DNA of 64,000 bases from Methylobacterium sp. WSM2598 (GTDB lineage Bacteria > Pseudomonadota > Alphaproteobacteria > Rhizobiales > Beijerinckiaceae). The stretch is taken from contig NZ_KB900609.1 of NCBI RefSeq assembly GCF_000379105.1, forward strand, positions 4,199,557-4,263,556, given 5' to 3'. Every line of letters starts with the position of its first letter. Position 1 is the stretch's first letter. The notes under the pieces were generated by a model. That model was given only the letters and a program-made list of their open reading frames with translations, was not told the DNA's origin and ran no database searches. Both the position numbers and the translations under genes were made by a program. Shown here piece by piece: positions 1-8,786 of this stretch.

Positions 1-62
1 TGATCCCCCGCCCGATCGATGCCGCTTCGGTGCCGCTCTGGAGCCCCGAGACGGGCGGCTGA
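1..62 (+). CDS. 3' end of an unidentified gene
   Basis: An open frame enters from the left edge and ends at a TGA at 60-62. The visible C-terminus reads IPRPIDAASVPLWSPETGG. It lies 63 bp before the flavin monooxygenase on the same strand, so it may belong to the same sulfur-scavenging operon, but 19 residues are too few to name a family. It could also be a chance open frame. Confidence 0.3.
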   Translation, partial: IPRPIDAASVPLWSPETGG

Positions 63-125
63 ATACCGATCGCCGGCGGCCCCGCCTCCGGCCCGGGGGC
101 GGCGTCCCCCGAGAGGGATTGCGCG

Positions 126-1160
126 ATGACACCTCCCCGCTTCGGCGTCTGGGCGCCGGTCCACGGCAGCCGCGCGGCGCATCACGACCCGGACGAGCCG
201 GACGACGCCTCCTGGGCCCGCAACCGCGCCCTGGTGCGGGAGGCGGAGGCGCTCGGCTACGACTCGGTGCTGGTGGCGCAGCACGTGGTGAACCCCTACG
301 ACGAGGCCCGCGACCAGCTCGAGACCTGGACCGCCACCGCGGCCCTCGCCGCGCTGACGGAGCGGATCGAGCTGATCGCGGCGGTCAAGCCGGGCCTCTT
401 CCACCCGGTCGTGCTCGCCAAGATGGCGCTGCAGATCGAGCACATCAGCGGGGGACGCTTCGCGCTGAACCTCGTCAATGCCTGGAACGCGACCGAATTC
501 GAGGCGGCGGGCCTGCCCTTCCCGGCGCACGACGCCCGCTACGCCTACGGGGCCGAGTGGATCGCGCTGGTCTCGCGCCTGATGCGGGGCGAGCGGGTGA
601 GCCACGAGGGCCGCCATTTCCGGGTGAGCGACCTGCAATTGCGGCCCGCCGACCCCTACCGGGCGCGCCCGCGGATCTATCTCGGGGGCGAGTCCGAGCC
701 GGCCCGCGCCCTCGTGGCCGATCAGGGCGACGTCTGGTTCCTCAACGGCCAGCCGATCGAGGCCGTGCGCGGGCTGATCGCGGACGCGGCGGCGCGGCCG
801 CGGCACCTGCCGCCCCTGCGCTTCGGGCTCGCGGCCTTCGTGATCGCCCGGGAGACGGACCGGGAGGCGCGGGCCGAGCACGCCCGGCTCCTCGACCTCG
901 CGGGCGCGGATGCCGGGATGCGCGAGGCGAGCCGCACGCGCGTCGATCCCGAGGTGGTCATGATCCGCACCATGGCGAGGACGCGCGCGGTGGGCACCAA
1001 TGGCGGCACGGCGGCCGGGCTGGTGGGCAGCTACGCCACCGTGGCGGAGCGCCTCGCCGCCTTCCACGCCGCCGGGATCGAGCTGTTCATGCTGCAATTC
1101 CAGCCCTTCGAGGCGGAGATGCGCCGCTTCGCCGAACGGGTGCGGCCCCTCCTCGCCTGA
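126..1160 (+). CDS. LLM-class FMNH2-dependent monooxygenase, SfnG-like
   Basis: This 344-residue protein is a bacterial luciferase-like (TIM-barrel) flavin monooxygenase. The pattern FGVWAPVHG near the N-terminus, the stretch ISGGRFALNLVNAWN around residue 110-120 and the YGAEWI segment are typical of the SfnG/SsuD branch, which oxidises dimethylsulfone or alkanesulfonates with reduced FMN. The ATG at 126 follows a GAGAGGGA ribosome-binding site at a normal distance. It converges on an acyl-CoA-dehydrogenase-type monooxygenase and is near a MetQ-like binding protein and two further flavin monooxygenases, which supports a role in organosulfur scavenging. The exact substrate cannot be read from sequence. 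No flavin reductase gene is visible in the window. Confidence 0.8.
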   Translation: MTPPRFGVWAPVHGSRAAHHDPDEPDDASWARNRALVREAEALGYDSVLVAQHVVNPYDEARDQLETWTATAALAALTERIELIAAVKPGLFHPVVLAKMALQIEHISGGRFALNLVNAWNATEFEAAGLPFPAHDARYAYGAEWIALVSRLMRGERVSHEGRHFRVSDLQLRPADPYRARPRIYLGGESEPARALVADQGDVWFLNGQPIEAVRGLIADAAARPRHLPPLRFGLAAFVIARETDREARAEHARLLDLAGADAGMREASRTRVDPEVVMIRTMARTRAVGTNGGTAAGLVGSYATVAERLAAFHAAGIELFMLQFQPFEAEMRRFAERVRPLLA

Positions 1161-1334
1161 GGGGCTGACGATCGATCGGTGTCCGGCCAGCCCGTCCGCC
1201 TCGGCGCTGCCGCGGCGGGGGGATCGTGGGGCCGCACAGGTGTGGCGTGGGCGCTCGCGCCCGTCCTCATCGCCCGGACGCGCCCCGGCTTCGTGCCGGC
1301 CTGGCCGGGGGCGTGAGCCGTTCCGCCTCGCGCC

Positions 1335-2558
1335 TCACCCCTGCCCGACGCGGTACTGCTTGGGCGGCACGGTGCCGTTGACGGCGAAATCGCCCACGAT
1401 GCGGTCGCGGTAGATGCGGGGGTTGTGCGAGGCGATGGTGCGGGCGTTGCGCCAGTAGCGGTCGAGACCGAGCGAGCGCGCCGTCGCCGAGGCGCCGAGC
1501 GCGTCGAAGAGCAGGGTCGTGGCGTCGAGGACGAGGCCCGTCACCGGCGTCACGGACTGGTTGACCTCGATATCCGCCACCGTGCCGGCGGCCTCCGCGC
1601 CCGCGGCGTCGCCCGCTTGCTCGAGGTCGTAGACCCGCTGCAGCGCCTCGGCGCTGCGCAGGGCCACCGCGCCCGCCGCGTAGGCCGCGCCGCGCACGCG
1701 CCCAACCACCTGGAGGATCTGCGGGTCCTCGGCCGCGCGGGCGGCGTTGCCGTGGCTGTAGACGCGGCGGCGCTCGCCGACGAGGCGCGCCACGTCCTCG
1801 GCGGCCGCCCGCGCGATGCCGGCGAGCGTCGCGAGGTGGACGAGCTGGAAGAACGCCATCGCGTAGCGGAAGCGGCCCGGATCCGGATTCACGAGGTCGG
1901 GCGAGAGCGAGACCTCGGTGAAGCGCACGGTGCCGCTCGCGGTGAGCGCCTGCCCGAACCCGTCCCAATCGTCGATGACCTCGACGCCCTTCGCCCGGCG
2001 GGGCACCGCGGCGCCGACCGGCGCGCCGGCCTCGTCCTCGGCCGCGAGGTGGATCCAGTCGGCGAAGAGCGAGCCCGTCGTGTAGTACTTGGTGCCGGAC
2101 AGCCGCCAGCCGGCGCCGTCGCGCCGCAGCACCGTCTCGAAGGACCCGACCCTGGCGGATCCGGTCTCGGAGACGCCGCTCCCCACCGTCTCGCCGCGGC
2201 CGATGCGGGCGATCCAGGCCTCGCGCCACGCGGGCGAGCGGGCGTTCAGGGCGTCCTCGGTGAAGCCGACATGCGCCCGCAGCGCGTTGGTGACGTTCGA
2301 ATCCGCGGCCGAGAGCTCGATCAGCAGGTTGAACAGCTCCGGCAGGGTGGCGTCGTGGCCGGCATGGGCGCGCGGCAGGCGCAGGGTGGTGAAGCCGGCC
2401 TCGCGCAGCCACGCGATCTCCTCGTGCGGCAGGCGCCGCTCGCGGTCGCGGGCAGCCGCCGTGTCGCGGATGCGCCGGAAGACCGGACGGAAGCGCTCGG
2501 CGAGATCCTCGTAGCGGGCGCTCGGCCCCCCGCCCCACCCTGCCTGAACCTGCGACAT
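1335..2558 (-). CDS. acyl-CoA dehydrogenase-fold monooxygenase, SfnB/DszC-like
   Basis: The 407-residue product has an acyl-CoA dehydrogenase fold: an N-terminal helical domain (LREAGFTTLRLPRAHAG around 50-65), a beta domain (GSGVSETGSARVGSF, LSGTKYYTTGS around 130-165) and a C-terminal four-helix domain. Members near organosulfur genes (SfnB, DszC, related desulfurisation monooxygenases) use reduced flavin and oxygen rather than acyl-CoA. The start at 2558 (MSQVQAG) is chosen because AGGGAGCA lies just upstream; the open frame continues about 87 codons further but has no better start. It is divergent from the MetQ-like gene and convergent with the SfnG-like gene. A true acyl-CoA dehydrogenase role is the alternative, less likely in this context. 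Confidence 0.78.
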   Translation of the reverse strand: MSQVQAGWGGGPSARYEDLAERFRPVFRRIRDTAAARDRERRLPHEEIAWLREAGFTTLRLPRAHAGHDATLPELFNLLIELSAADSNVTNALRAHVGFTEDALNARSPAWREAWIARIGRGETVGSGVSETGSARVGSFETVLRRDGAGWRLSGTKYYTTGSLFADWIHLAAEDEAGAPVGAAVPRRAKGVEVIDDWDGFGQALTASGTVRFTEVSLSPDLVNPDPGRFRYAMAFFQLVHLATLAGIARAAAEDVARLVGERRRVYSHGNAARAAEDPQILQVVGRVRGAAYAAGAVALRSAEALQRVYDLEQAGDAAGAEAAGTVADIEVNQSVTPVTGLVLDATTLLFDALGASATARSLGLDRYWRNARTIASHNPRIYRDRIVGDFAVNGTVPPKQYRVGQG

Positions 2559-2988
2559 CGGCCTGCTCCCTGTGGCGCGCGGGGACCCGCGCCGGCGTGT
2601 AATCCACTTAGTTGATAGACAATTCGAAGAGCGTGGCAAGCGGGTCCGGCCGCCGTCCGGCCTGTTTCTCATTCCGAACGTTTTTTCCGCGGAATATCGC
2701 GAGGCCGCCCTCCGGTCCCGGCCCGGGGCTGTTGGCTCCCCGCGGCAGCAACGAAAATCTCGCCTCTCCGCCCGCGAGAGGGGCCGAGCCTCCCCGAGGC
2801 CGTTCTTTAAAAAGAACATTCTCGTTGACTTCGGCGCCGCGGCGCGAGAGCGTTCCCGGGCTTGGGCAAGGGCCGCGACGGCCGCCCCTCGGGAGACCCC
2901 TCATGGCATGCGAGACCCTCGATCCGGCCGGGTCGCGGCCGAAAGCACCGGCGCGCGTGTCCGGCCGGCGGGCGCGGGAGGCCTGACC
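2559..2988. other. divergent intergenic region of the sulfur cluster
   Basis: This 430-bp gap separates the leftward DszC-like gene from the rightward MetQ-like operon and must hold both promoters. It contains A/T-rich patches around 2605-2635, 2680-2700 and 2805-2830, unusual for this DNA, which are plausible promoter positions. I see no clear FNR-type box, no copy of the 17-bp motif found elsewhere in the window and no convincing small gene. Confidence 0.5.
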
Positions 2989-3846
2989 ATGCGACGCCAG
3001 CTTCTCCGGTTCGTCGCCGGGCTCGCGGTGAGCGGCGCGCTCGCGGCGAGCGCTGTGCTGGCGGCGAGCGGTGTGCTCGCGCCGGCGAGCGGCGCGCGCG
3101 CCGGGCCGGACCGGCCCGACCTCAAGGTCGGCTTCGCGCCCGGCCCCTACGAGGAGGCCTTCCGGGCCGGGGTCGAGCCGATTCTGCGGGCCCAGGGCTA
3201 CCGGGTGCAGCGGCTCCAGTTCAGCACCGGCCTGGAGGTGAACGCGGCCGTGGCCCGCGGCGAGGTCGACGCCAACGTGATGCAGCACAGCGTCTACCTG
3301 AAGGCCTACAACGACCGGAACGGCACCGACCTCGTCGGCATCGTGCAGGTGCCGACCCCGCCGATGGGGCTCTACTCGCGCAAGCATCGCGACGCCGGGG
3401 CCGTGCGCCCCGGCGCCAGCGTGGCGGTGCCAAACGACCCGGTGAGCCTGGAACGCGCCCTCAAGATCCTGCGCGACCTCGGCTGGGTGAGGCTGCGCCC
3501 CAACGGCAACCCGGTCGACGTCACCGAACTCGACGTGATCGCGAATCCGGCGGGTATCCGGCTGGTGCCGCTGGAGGCCGCGCAGGCCCCGCGCGTGCTC
3601 GACGACGTCGACTTCGCGGCGATCCAGGGCAATTTCGCGATCTTCAGCGGGCTGAAGCTCAGCGAGGCGCTGGCGCTGGAGAGGATGACCTCGCCCTACG
3701 TGAACGTGGTGGCGGTGCGCAGGGCCTCCGCCGGCACGGCCTGGGCGCGCGACCTCGTCGCCGCCTACCGCTCGGACGCGTTCAAGGCCGCGATCCGGGC
3801 CGACCGCTTCTACGACGGTTTCACCCTGCCGGACGACTTCGAATGA
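2989..3846 (+). CDS. MetQ/NlpA-family substrate-binding protein
   Basis: The 285-residue protein starts with a long Ala-rich signal peptide (residues 1-38) without a lipobox cysteine, followed by a NlpA/MetQ domain: LKVGFAPGPYEE, a QHSVYLKAYN segment and the AIQGNFAI segment near 210 typical of methionine-binding proteins. It should deliver an organosulfur compound or methionine to an ABC importer, but no MetN/MetI genes are present, so the permease is encoded elsewhere or the protein is an orphan scavenger. Its TGA overlaps the next ATG (ATGA at 3843-3846), so it is translationally coupled to the monooxygenase. The start follows a GGGAGG-like sequence at 2976-2981. Confidence 0.8.
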   Translation: MRRQLLRFVAGLAVSGALAASAVLAASGVLAPASGARAGPDRPDLKVGFAPGPYEEAFRAGVEPILRAQGYRVQRLQFSTGLEVNAAVARGEVDANVMQHSVYLKAYNDRNGTDLVGIVQVPTPPMGLYSRKHRDAGAVRPGASVAVPNDPVSLERALKILRDLGWVRLRPNGNPVDVTELDVIANPAGIRLVPLEAAQAPRVLDDVDFAAIQGNFAIFSGLKLSEALALERMTSPYVNVVAVRRASAGTAWARDLVAAYRSDAFKAAIRADRFYDGFTLPDDFE

Positions 3847-5216
3847 GCCGCCGCGAGCTGAGGCTGAACGCCTTCCACATGCACGCCCCCGGCCATTCCT
3901 GGGCCGGGATGTGGCGCCACCCGCGCGACGCCTCGGTGCGCTACACCTCCCTGGATTACTGGACCTCCCTCGCCCGCACGGCCGAGCGCGGGCTCCTCGA
4001 CGGCATCTTCCTCGCCGACGTGTTCGGCACCTACGACGTCTACGGCGGCAGCGCCGACGCGGCGCTCGCGGGCGCCGCCCAGGCGCCGAACGCCGACCCG
4101 CTCCTGGTCGTGCCGGCGATGGCGCTCGTCACCTCGCAGATCGCCTTCGGGGTGACGGCGAACCTCACCTACGAGCACCCCTACCAATTCGCCCGGCGCT
4201 TCTCGACGCTCGACCACCTCACGGACGGCCGGGTCGGCTGGAACGTCGTCACCGGCTACCTGGAGAGCGGCGCCCGCGGCATGGGCCTCGCGCAGGCCCG
4301 CGCCCACGACGCCCGCTACGAGGCGGGCGAGGACTTCATGGCGGCCGCCTACAAGCTCTGGGAGGGCAGCTGGGAGGACGGCGCGGTCGTGCGCGACCGC
4401 GCGCGCGGCCTCTACACCCGCCCGGACAAGGTGCACCGGATCCGCCACGACGGCCCCTATTACCGGGTCGACGCCCACCACCTCGCCGAGCCCTCGCCCC
4501 AGCGCACGCCGGTGCTCTACCAAGCCGGCACCTCCGCGCGCGGCCGCGCCTTCGCGGCGCGCCACGCCGAGTGCATCTTCCTCAACGGCCACACCAGGGC
4601 CATCGCCGGCCAGGCCGTGCGCCGCATCCGCGAGGCCGCGCGCACGCACGGGCGCGCGCCCCACGACATCCTGATGTTCCTGGGCGCGACCGTGATCGTC
4701 GCCCCGACCCGCGCCGAGGCGCTGGACCTGCGCGACGAGTACGCCCGCTACCTCGACGTGCAGGGCCAGCTCGCGCTCGTCTCGGGCTGGACCGGCATCG
4801 ACCTCTCGGCGCTCGGCCCCGACGAGGCGCTGGCCTACGTCGAGACCAACGCCATGCAGTCGCTGGTCGAGAACCTGACGGTGAACACGGACCACCGCTT
4901 CACCGTCCGGGACTTCGCGCAGTTCGGGCCGCTCGGCGCGCGGGCGCCCTTCATCGTCGGCTCGCCCGGCGAGGTCGCGGACGAACTCCTGTCCTGGGCC
5001 GAGGAGGCGGACGTCGACGGCTTCAACCTGACCCGCGTGGTCGTGCCGGAGACGCTGGAGGCCTTCGTCGACCTCGTGGTGCCCGCACTGCAGGACCGCG
5101 GCGCCTTCAAGACCCGCTACCAGGAGGGCACGTTGCGCGAGAAGCTGTTTCCGGGGACGGGCGCGCGGCTGAAATCCACCCATCCGGGCGCCGCGTTCCG
5201 GCGCCGCGCGGCGTGA
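3843..5216 (+). CDS. NtaA/SnaA/DszA-family FMN-dependent monooxygenase (copy A)
   Basis: The 457-residue product is a class C flavin-dependent monooxygenase of the NtaA/DszA type. It shows the family landmarks ERGLLDGIFLADVFG (about 40-55), ARRFSTLDHLTDGRVGWNVVTGY (about 118-140), LWEGSWEDGAV and RTPVLYQAGTS. Relatives attack nitrilotriacetate, dibenzothiophene sulfone or dimethyl sulfide using FMNH2 from a separate reductase. The coupling to a MetQ-like protein and the neighbouring SfnG/DszC-like genes favour an organosulfur substrate. It is clearly paralogous to the next gene, and the two could act on related substrates or as a two-step pair. Confidence 0.82.
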   Translation: MSRRELRLNAFHMHAPGHSWAGMWRHPRDASVRYTSLDYWTSLARTAERGLLDGIFLADVFGTYDVYGGSADAALAGAAQAPNADPLLVVPAMALVTSQIAFGVTANLTYEHPYQFARRFSTLDHLTDGRVGWNVVTGYLESGARGMGLAQARAHDARYEAGEDFMAAAYKLWEGSWEDGAVVRDRARGLYTRPDKVHRIRHDGPYYRVDAHHLAEPSPQRTPVLYQAGTSARGRAFAARHAECIFLNGHTRAIAGQAVRRIREAARTHGRAPHDILMFLGATVIVAPTRAEALDLRDEYARYLDVQGQLALVSGWTGIDLSALGPDEALAYVETNAMQSLVENLTVNTDHRFTVRDFAQFGPLGARAPFIVGSPGEVADELLSWAEEADVDGFNLTRVVVPETLEAFVDLVVPALQDRGAFKTRYQEGTLREKLFPGTGARLKSTHPGAAFRRRAA

Positions 5217-5224
5217 CCACCGCC

Positions 5225-6595
5225 ATGCCCAAGCCCATCCGCGTCAACGGCTTCGCGATCCACAGCCCGGTCCACCTCTCGCCCGGCCTGTGGCGCCATC
5301 CGCGCGACCGCTCGCTCGCCTTCCACACGCTCGATTACTGGACCGACCTCGCGCGGCTCCTGGAGCGCGGGCTGTTCGAGACGCTGTTCATCGCCGACGG
5401 CATCGGCATCCACGACGTCTACGCGGGCAGCGCCGAGGCGGCCCTGCGCCGGGCCGCGCAGGTGCCCAAGCACGACCCGATGCTCCTCGTCTCCGCCATG
5501 GCGGCGGTGACCGCGCATCTCGGCTTCGGGGTGACGGCCTCGGTCTCCTACGAGCCGCCCTTCACGCTCGCCCGCCGCTTCTCCACCCTCGACCACCTCA
5601 CGCGCGGGCGCATCGCCTGGAACGTGGTCACGGGCTACTCGGACGCGGCCTCGCGGGCGGTGGGCCGGCCCGGCATCACCGCGCACGACACCCGCTACGA
5701 CATCGCCGACGAGTTCCTCGACGTGGTCTACCGCCTCTGGGAGGAGAGCTGGGAGGACGGGGCGGTGCTGCGCGACCGGGAGCGCGGCCTGTTCGCCGAC
5801 CCGGCGAAGATCCACCGGATCGCGCACGCGGGCGCGCATTTCCGCATGCAGGGCATCCACCTGGTCGAACCCTCGCCGCAGCGCACGCCCTTCCTGTTCC
5901 AGGCCGGGGCCTCGCACCGGGGCCGCGACTTCGCGGCCGCGCATGCCGAGGCGGTGTTCCTGAGCGATCCCTCGCGGCGGGCGGTCGCCGCCACCGTGGC
6001 GGATACCCGCGCCCGCGCGGCGGCGCGCGGCCGCGACCCGGACGACATCCTGTTCTTCGGGCTGATCACGGTGATCGTCGGGCGCAGCGAGGCGGAGGCG
6101 CGCGACAAGCACCGCGACTACCTCGCCTATGTCGACCCGGAGGGCGCGCTCGCCCTGTTCTCGGGCTGGACCGGCATCGATCTCTCGGCCTATTCGCTCG
6201 ACGATCCCTTCCCGGTGATCCGCCGCGACAACGCGGTGACCTCGATGGTCGAGTCCTTCGCGCGGGCCGAGCGGCGCTGGACCATCCGGGAGATCGTGCA
6301 GCACAACGCGATCGGCGGCCGCGGCCCGGTGCTGATCGGCTCGCCCGAGCAGGTCGCGGACGGGCTCGAAGCCTGGATGGATGGGACCGGCCTCGACGGC
6401 TTCAACCTGAGCTACGCGGTGACGCCCGAGGGCTTCGGCGACTTCATCGACCTCGTCGTGCCGGAATTGCAGCGCCGGGGCCGCTACAAGGCGGACTACG
6501 CGCCGGGCACCTTGCGCCAGAAGGTGTTCGGCGAGGCGCGGCGACTGCTGCCGGGGAGCCACCCGGCGGCGCGGTTCCGACGGGCGGAGGCCTGA
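5225..6595 (+). CDS. NtaA/SnaA/DszA-family FMN-dependent monooxygenase (copy B)
   Basis: This 456-residue protein aligns end to end with copy A (LDYWTDLARLLERGLFETLFIADGIG, ARRFSTLDHLTRGRIAWNVVTGY, LWEESWEDGAVLRDRERGL, RTPFLFQAG). It uses reduced FMN supplied by a reductase not encoded here. The ATG at 5225 lies 8 bp after the previous stop; a GTG at 5213 that overlaps that stop is an alternative start, giving MTTA before the ATG. No strong ribosome-binding site precedes either, consistent with coupled translation. It is the last gene of the MetQ-monooxygenase operon and is followed directly by a copy of the dispersed hairpin repeat. Confidence 0.82.
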   Translation: MPKPIRVNGFAIHSPVHLSPGLWRHPRDRSLAFHTLDYWTDLARLLERGLFETLFIADGIGIHDVYAGSAEAALRRAAQVPKHDPMLLVSAMAAVTAHLGFGVTASVSYEPPFTLARRFSTLDHLTRGRIAWNVVTGYSDAASRAVGRPGITAHDTRYDIADEFLDVVYRLWEESWEDGAVLRDRERGLFADPAKIHRIAHAGAHFRMQGIHLVEPSPQRTPFLFQAGASHRGRDFAAAHAEAVFLSDPSRRAVAATVADTRARAAARGRDPDDILFFGLITVIVGRSEAEARDKHRDYLAYVDPEGALALFSGWTGIDLSAYSLDDPFPVIRRDNAVTSMVESFARAERRWTIREIVQHNAIGGRGPVLIGSPEQVADGLEAWMDGTGLDGFNLSYAVTPEGFGDFIDLVVPELQRRGRYKADYAPGTLRQKVFGEARRLLPGSHPAARFRRAEA

Positions 6596-6686
6596 TCCGG
6601 GATCCGGTGATCCGACCGGATCCCGGATCACGAGCCCGCGCGGCGCGTGAGCGAAGCCCCAATCCGCCATCCCGAAGGATCAGCGG
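6593..6686 (+). repeat. dispersed hairpin repeat, copy R1
   Basis: This is one of seven related intergenic elements. It has an imperfect hairpin of GGATCCG/CGGATCC type, then a spacer close to CGAGCCCGCGCGGCGCGTGA, then GCGAAGCC and AATCCGCCATCCCGAAGGAT. It directly follows the stop of monooxygenase B and may act as its transcription terminator. The tail matches, in inverted orientation, the unit of the tandem copy R3. Confidence 0.7.
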
Positions 6687-7073
6687 GAACGTTCCTTTTC
6701 GAAGACGAGTTGACGGCGAAGACGCATCCTGCCGGGCACGGGACGGCGAGAGCGTTCCGCGGCCTCGTCACGGGTCGAGCCGCGCCGAACGATCGGGAGC
6801 GACCCGCTCGGGCGCGGCGCCGGCCGCGCCGGCGCTCTCCGCCCGCCCCCTCTCCCGCGTCGCGCCGGAGCACGCGGCCCGCAGCTTTGCAGTGGAGTCG
6901 CGTCGATCGATGATCGAGGGATCGTGAACAGCAAATGTTAACAACTATCGTTGATCAGTCGCTGCCGGATTGCGACGCTGCTGGTCCCATGCTGCACTGG
7001 AGTATGGTAAGTGAGGCGCCCGCGGAGAACTTGCTCTGAGATCGAATGCTTGGCCCTTCTCTACCTCAAAGAG

Positions 7074-7277
7074 ATGCCGTGCTTCGAAGACATCGAATCC
7101 GTGAAAGTGACGCTGCAGGAGGACGCCCATCGCAGACGCCACTTCACGATCGATGTGATCGGAGCCGGAGAGTCCGACCGGACGGCGATCAAGAGCGCCG
7201 TCATCCAGTTCCTCAATGCGATGTGCAGCATCTACGACGTGGTTGACGAGCAGAGGCGCGATCGAAGCGTCTCTTGA
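7074..7277 (+). CDS. small orphan protein
   Basis: I do not recognise this 67-residue product (MPCFEDIESVKVTLQED at the start). The frame stays open back to a GTG at 7011, which would give 88 residues; the ATG at 7074 has no clear ribosome-binding site, so the start is uncertain. Codon use is visibly less G/C-biased than in the flanking genes, and the gene sits in a stretch with an SDR fragment and repeats. It looks like a transferred or relict gene. No signal peptide or membrane segment is visible. Confidence 0.4.
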   Translation: MPCFEDIESVKVTLQEDAHRRRHFTIDVIGAGESDRTAIKSAVIQFLNAMCSIYDVVDEQRRDRSVS

Positions 7278-7335
7278 GGCTCTGGACACCGCGTCCGCCG
7301 CGCCGCCGCGCGAGGCTCCGCCGCGCGGGCTTCCC

Positions 7336-7372
7336 GACCCGGGATCCGCCCGATCGAGGCGGATCCCGGGTC
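7336..7372. terminator. 15-bp perfect hairpin (repeat family, copy R2)
   Basis: GACCCGGGATCCGCC at 7336-7350 pairs perfectly with 7358-7372 around the loop CGATCGA. It is the hairpin core of the dispersed repeat family without the long tail. It covers the stop codon of the SDR fragment and lies downstream of the small gene ending at 7277, so it could terminate transcripts from either side, but there is no T-tract. Confidence 0.6.
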
Positions 7373-7679
7373 AGACCTGGGCCTGGCCGCCATCGACGAA
7401 GACCTCGACGCCGTCGATGAAGCTCGCGTCGTCCGAGGCCAGGAACACCGCCGCCTTCGCGATCTCGTCCGGCTCGCCGACCCGGCCCATCGGGACCTTC
7501 GAGGCGAGATGGTCGAGCAGCCCCTGCTGCTGGGCCGCATCCGGGCCGGCAAGGGCGACGAGGCCCGGCCTGCGGGTCGCGCCGGGACTGAGCGTGTTCA
7601 CCCGGATGCCGCGCCCCTTCAGGTCGAGGATCCAGTTGCGGGCGAACGACCGCACCGCCTTCGAGGCAGCGCAGAGACC
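7371..7679 (-). pseudogene. truncated short-chain dehydrogenase/reductase (C-terminal fragment)
   Basis: From about 7679 to 7371 the minus strand encodes the C-terminal 100 residues of a classical SDR: AASKAVRSFARNW, GIRVNTLSPGATRRPG, GRVGEPDEIAKAAVFLASDD and a final VFVDGGQAQV. The active-site Lys (ASK) is present, but the expected Tyr four positions earlier reads Cys, and the whole Rossmann glycine motif and first half of the protein are missing; upstream codons do not resemble an SDR. It is therefore a gene remnant and not a functional enzyme. Confidence 0.75.
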
Positions 7680-7748
7680 GATTCGGCTCGCGCGTCGTCG
7701 CGGGGCGGGGCCAGCGGAGAACGCCGCGCGACCTCGGATGCCGCTCAT

Positions 7749-7880
7749 CCCAAATCCGCTTGATCCCTTCGGGATGGCGGATGTGGGCTTCGCTCAGGCG
7801 CCGCGCGGGCTGGTGATCCGCTTGATCCCTTCGGGATGGCGGATTGGGGCTTCGCTCAGGCGCCGCGCAGGCGTGTGATC
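7749..7880 (+). repeat. tandem dispersed repeat, copy R3 (two units)
   Basis: Two direct units of about 65 bp lie head to tail (about 7749-7811 and 7815-7878). Each holds ATCCGCTTGATCCCTTCGGG, then ATGGCGGAT and a TGGGCTTCGCTCAGGCGCCG-like stretch. The same modules occur in copies R1, R5 and R6. This is the only tandem copy in the window and lies between the SDR fragment and an A/T-richer orphan gene. Confidence 0.75.
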
Positions 7881-8006
7881 CGGGCCCGGCAAGCCGCGGT
7901 TGCGGGCGTCCCTCGTCGCGCCCCCGCCCGGCATCGCGGCGCAGGCTGGCGAGGGTCGCCGCGAGAGTGCCGAAAGGGGAGGAAGGGCTCCGAATCGAAC
8001 TCCCAC

Positions 8007-8402
8007 CTAGTCAAATATGGTTCGGATACGCTCGACGTATCCGAGCGTTTCTTCGATGTGCCTCAACGCCAGAGCCGTATTATCTTTGAAGCAACAGATT
8101 GCGCCAAATAGACGATCTTTGGCGAAATTGATGATCATCTTCGCCTCGATGTCGGCATCGTAACGCTTTATCAGCTCGTCAAAATCCAACCGGCTGGCTT
8201 CGAGGCCAACCTTGCTGATTTCTCCGGTTTCCAAAAAATGACCCATATGAGATTTTAGTATGATTTTTAAGTGCTCAACATAATCGATCTCGCTCAACTC
8301 GTCGATCACGACGGATGCAGGATCTGTATAATCTTCATAAAGTTCTTCGTGATAGTTTTTCACAATTCCGCCCCCGCGAGAATCGCTCAATGCTCGAATC
8401 AT
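8007..8402 (-). CDS. orphan acidic protein of low G/C content
   Basis: The 131-residue product is not recognised. It is acidic and mostly helical in appearance (YHEELYEDYTD, IDELSEIDYVEHLKIILKSH, FDELIKRYDADIEAK), without signal peptide or membrane segment. The DNA is distinctly richer in A/T than anything around it, with many A/T-ended codons, which suggests recent horizontal acquisition. The ATG at 8402 follows a modest CTGGGAT; a GTG near 8363 (VKNYHEEL) preceded by GGGGGCGG is an equally good start. The mix of acidic helices could suit an immunity-type protein, but nothing adjacent supports that. Confidence 0.6.
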   Translation of the reverse strand: MIRALSDSRGGGIVKNYHEELYEDYTDPASVVIDELSEIDYVEHLKIILKSHMGHFLETGEISKVGLEASRLDFDELIKRYDADIEAKMIINFAKDRLFGAICCFKDNTALALRHIEETLGYVERIRTIFD

Positions 8403-8786
8403 ATCCCAGAATATAATCTATGGGAATGATACCCTACGTACGTGGCGCGCTGGCGCCGGCACGCGCCGGGCGCATCGCGGCCGCCCGGTCGATGCCGTCC
8501 GCGAGGGCTGAGGCGCGGTCGTTGCTCCTCCGCCGATCTCGCGCCTCGCGCGGATCACGCGGGAGTCGCGGCCCCCGGCGCGGCGCGGAGCGTCGGCTCC
8601 GAACGCCGTCGCGACGCGCGGAGGGAACCGGCCCGGACGCCGCACCGAGCCAGACCCGTCGTCGGCCCTCGATGCGCGCTTGCCCCCGCGCGGAACGCGG
8701 GGGGCCGTGAAACCGAGATGACGCGGATCGCCGCCCGTCCCGACGGGGCGAACCGGCACGGCGCGTCCCGCGGGAATGCAGCCCGG
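8403..8786. other. intergenic region without recognisable genes
   Basis: About 380 bp between the A/T-rich orphan and the glycine-rich gene. Several open frames run through it on both strands, but all are low-complexity Arg/Ala/Pro shadows of G/C-rich DNA with no ribosome-binding site or family resemblance. No hairpin repeat or regulatory palindrome was seen. Confidence 0.5.

Noticed and set aside
1425..2615. Long plus-strand frame opposite the DszC-like gene
   Set aside because: Arg/Ala/Glu-rich shadow with no family resemblance or ribosome-binding site; the minus strand matches a clear enzyme family.
7371..8402. Insertion sequence or genomic-island integration with tRNA site
   Set aside because: No transposase, integrase, terminal inverted repeats or tRNA sequence could be seen; only repeats and A/T-rich orphan genes.
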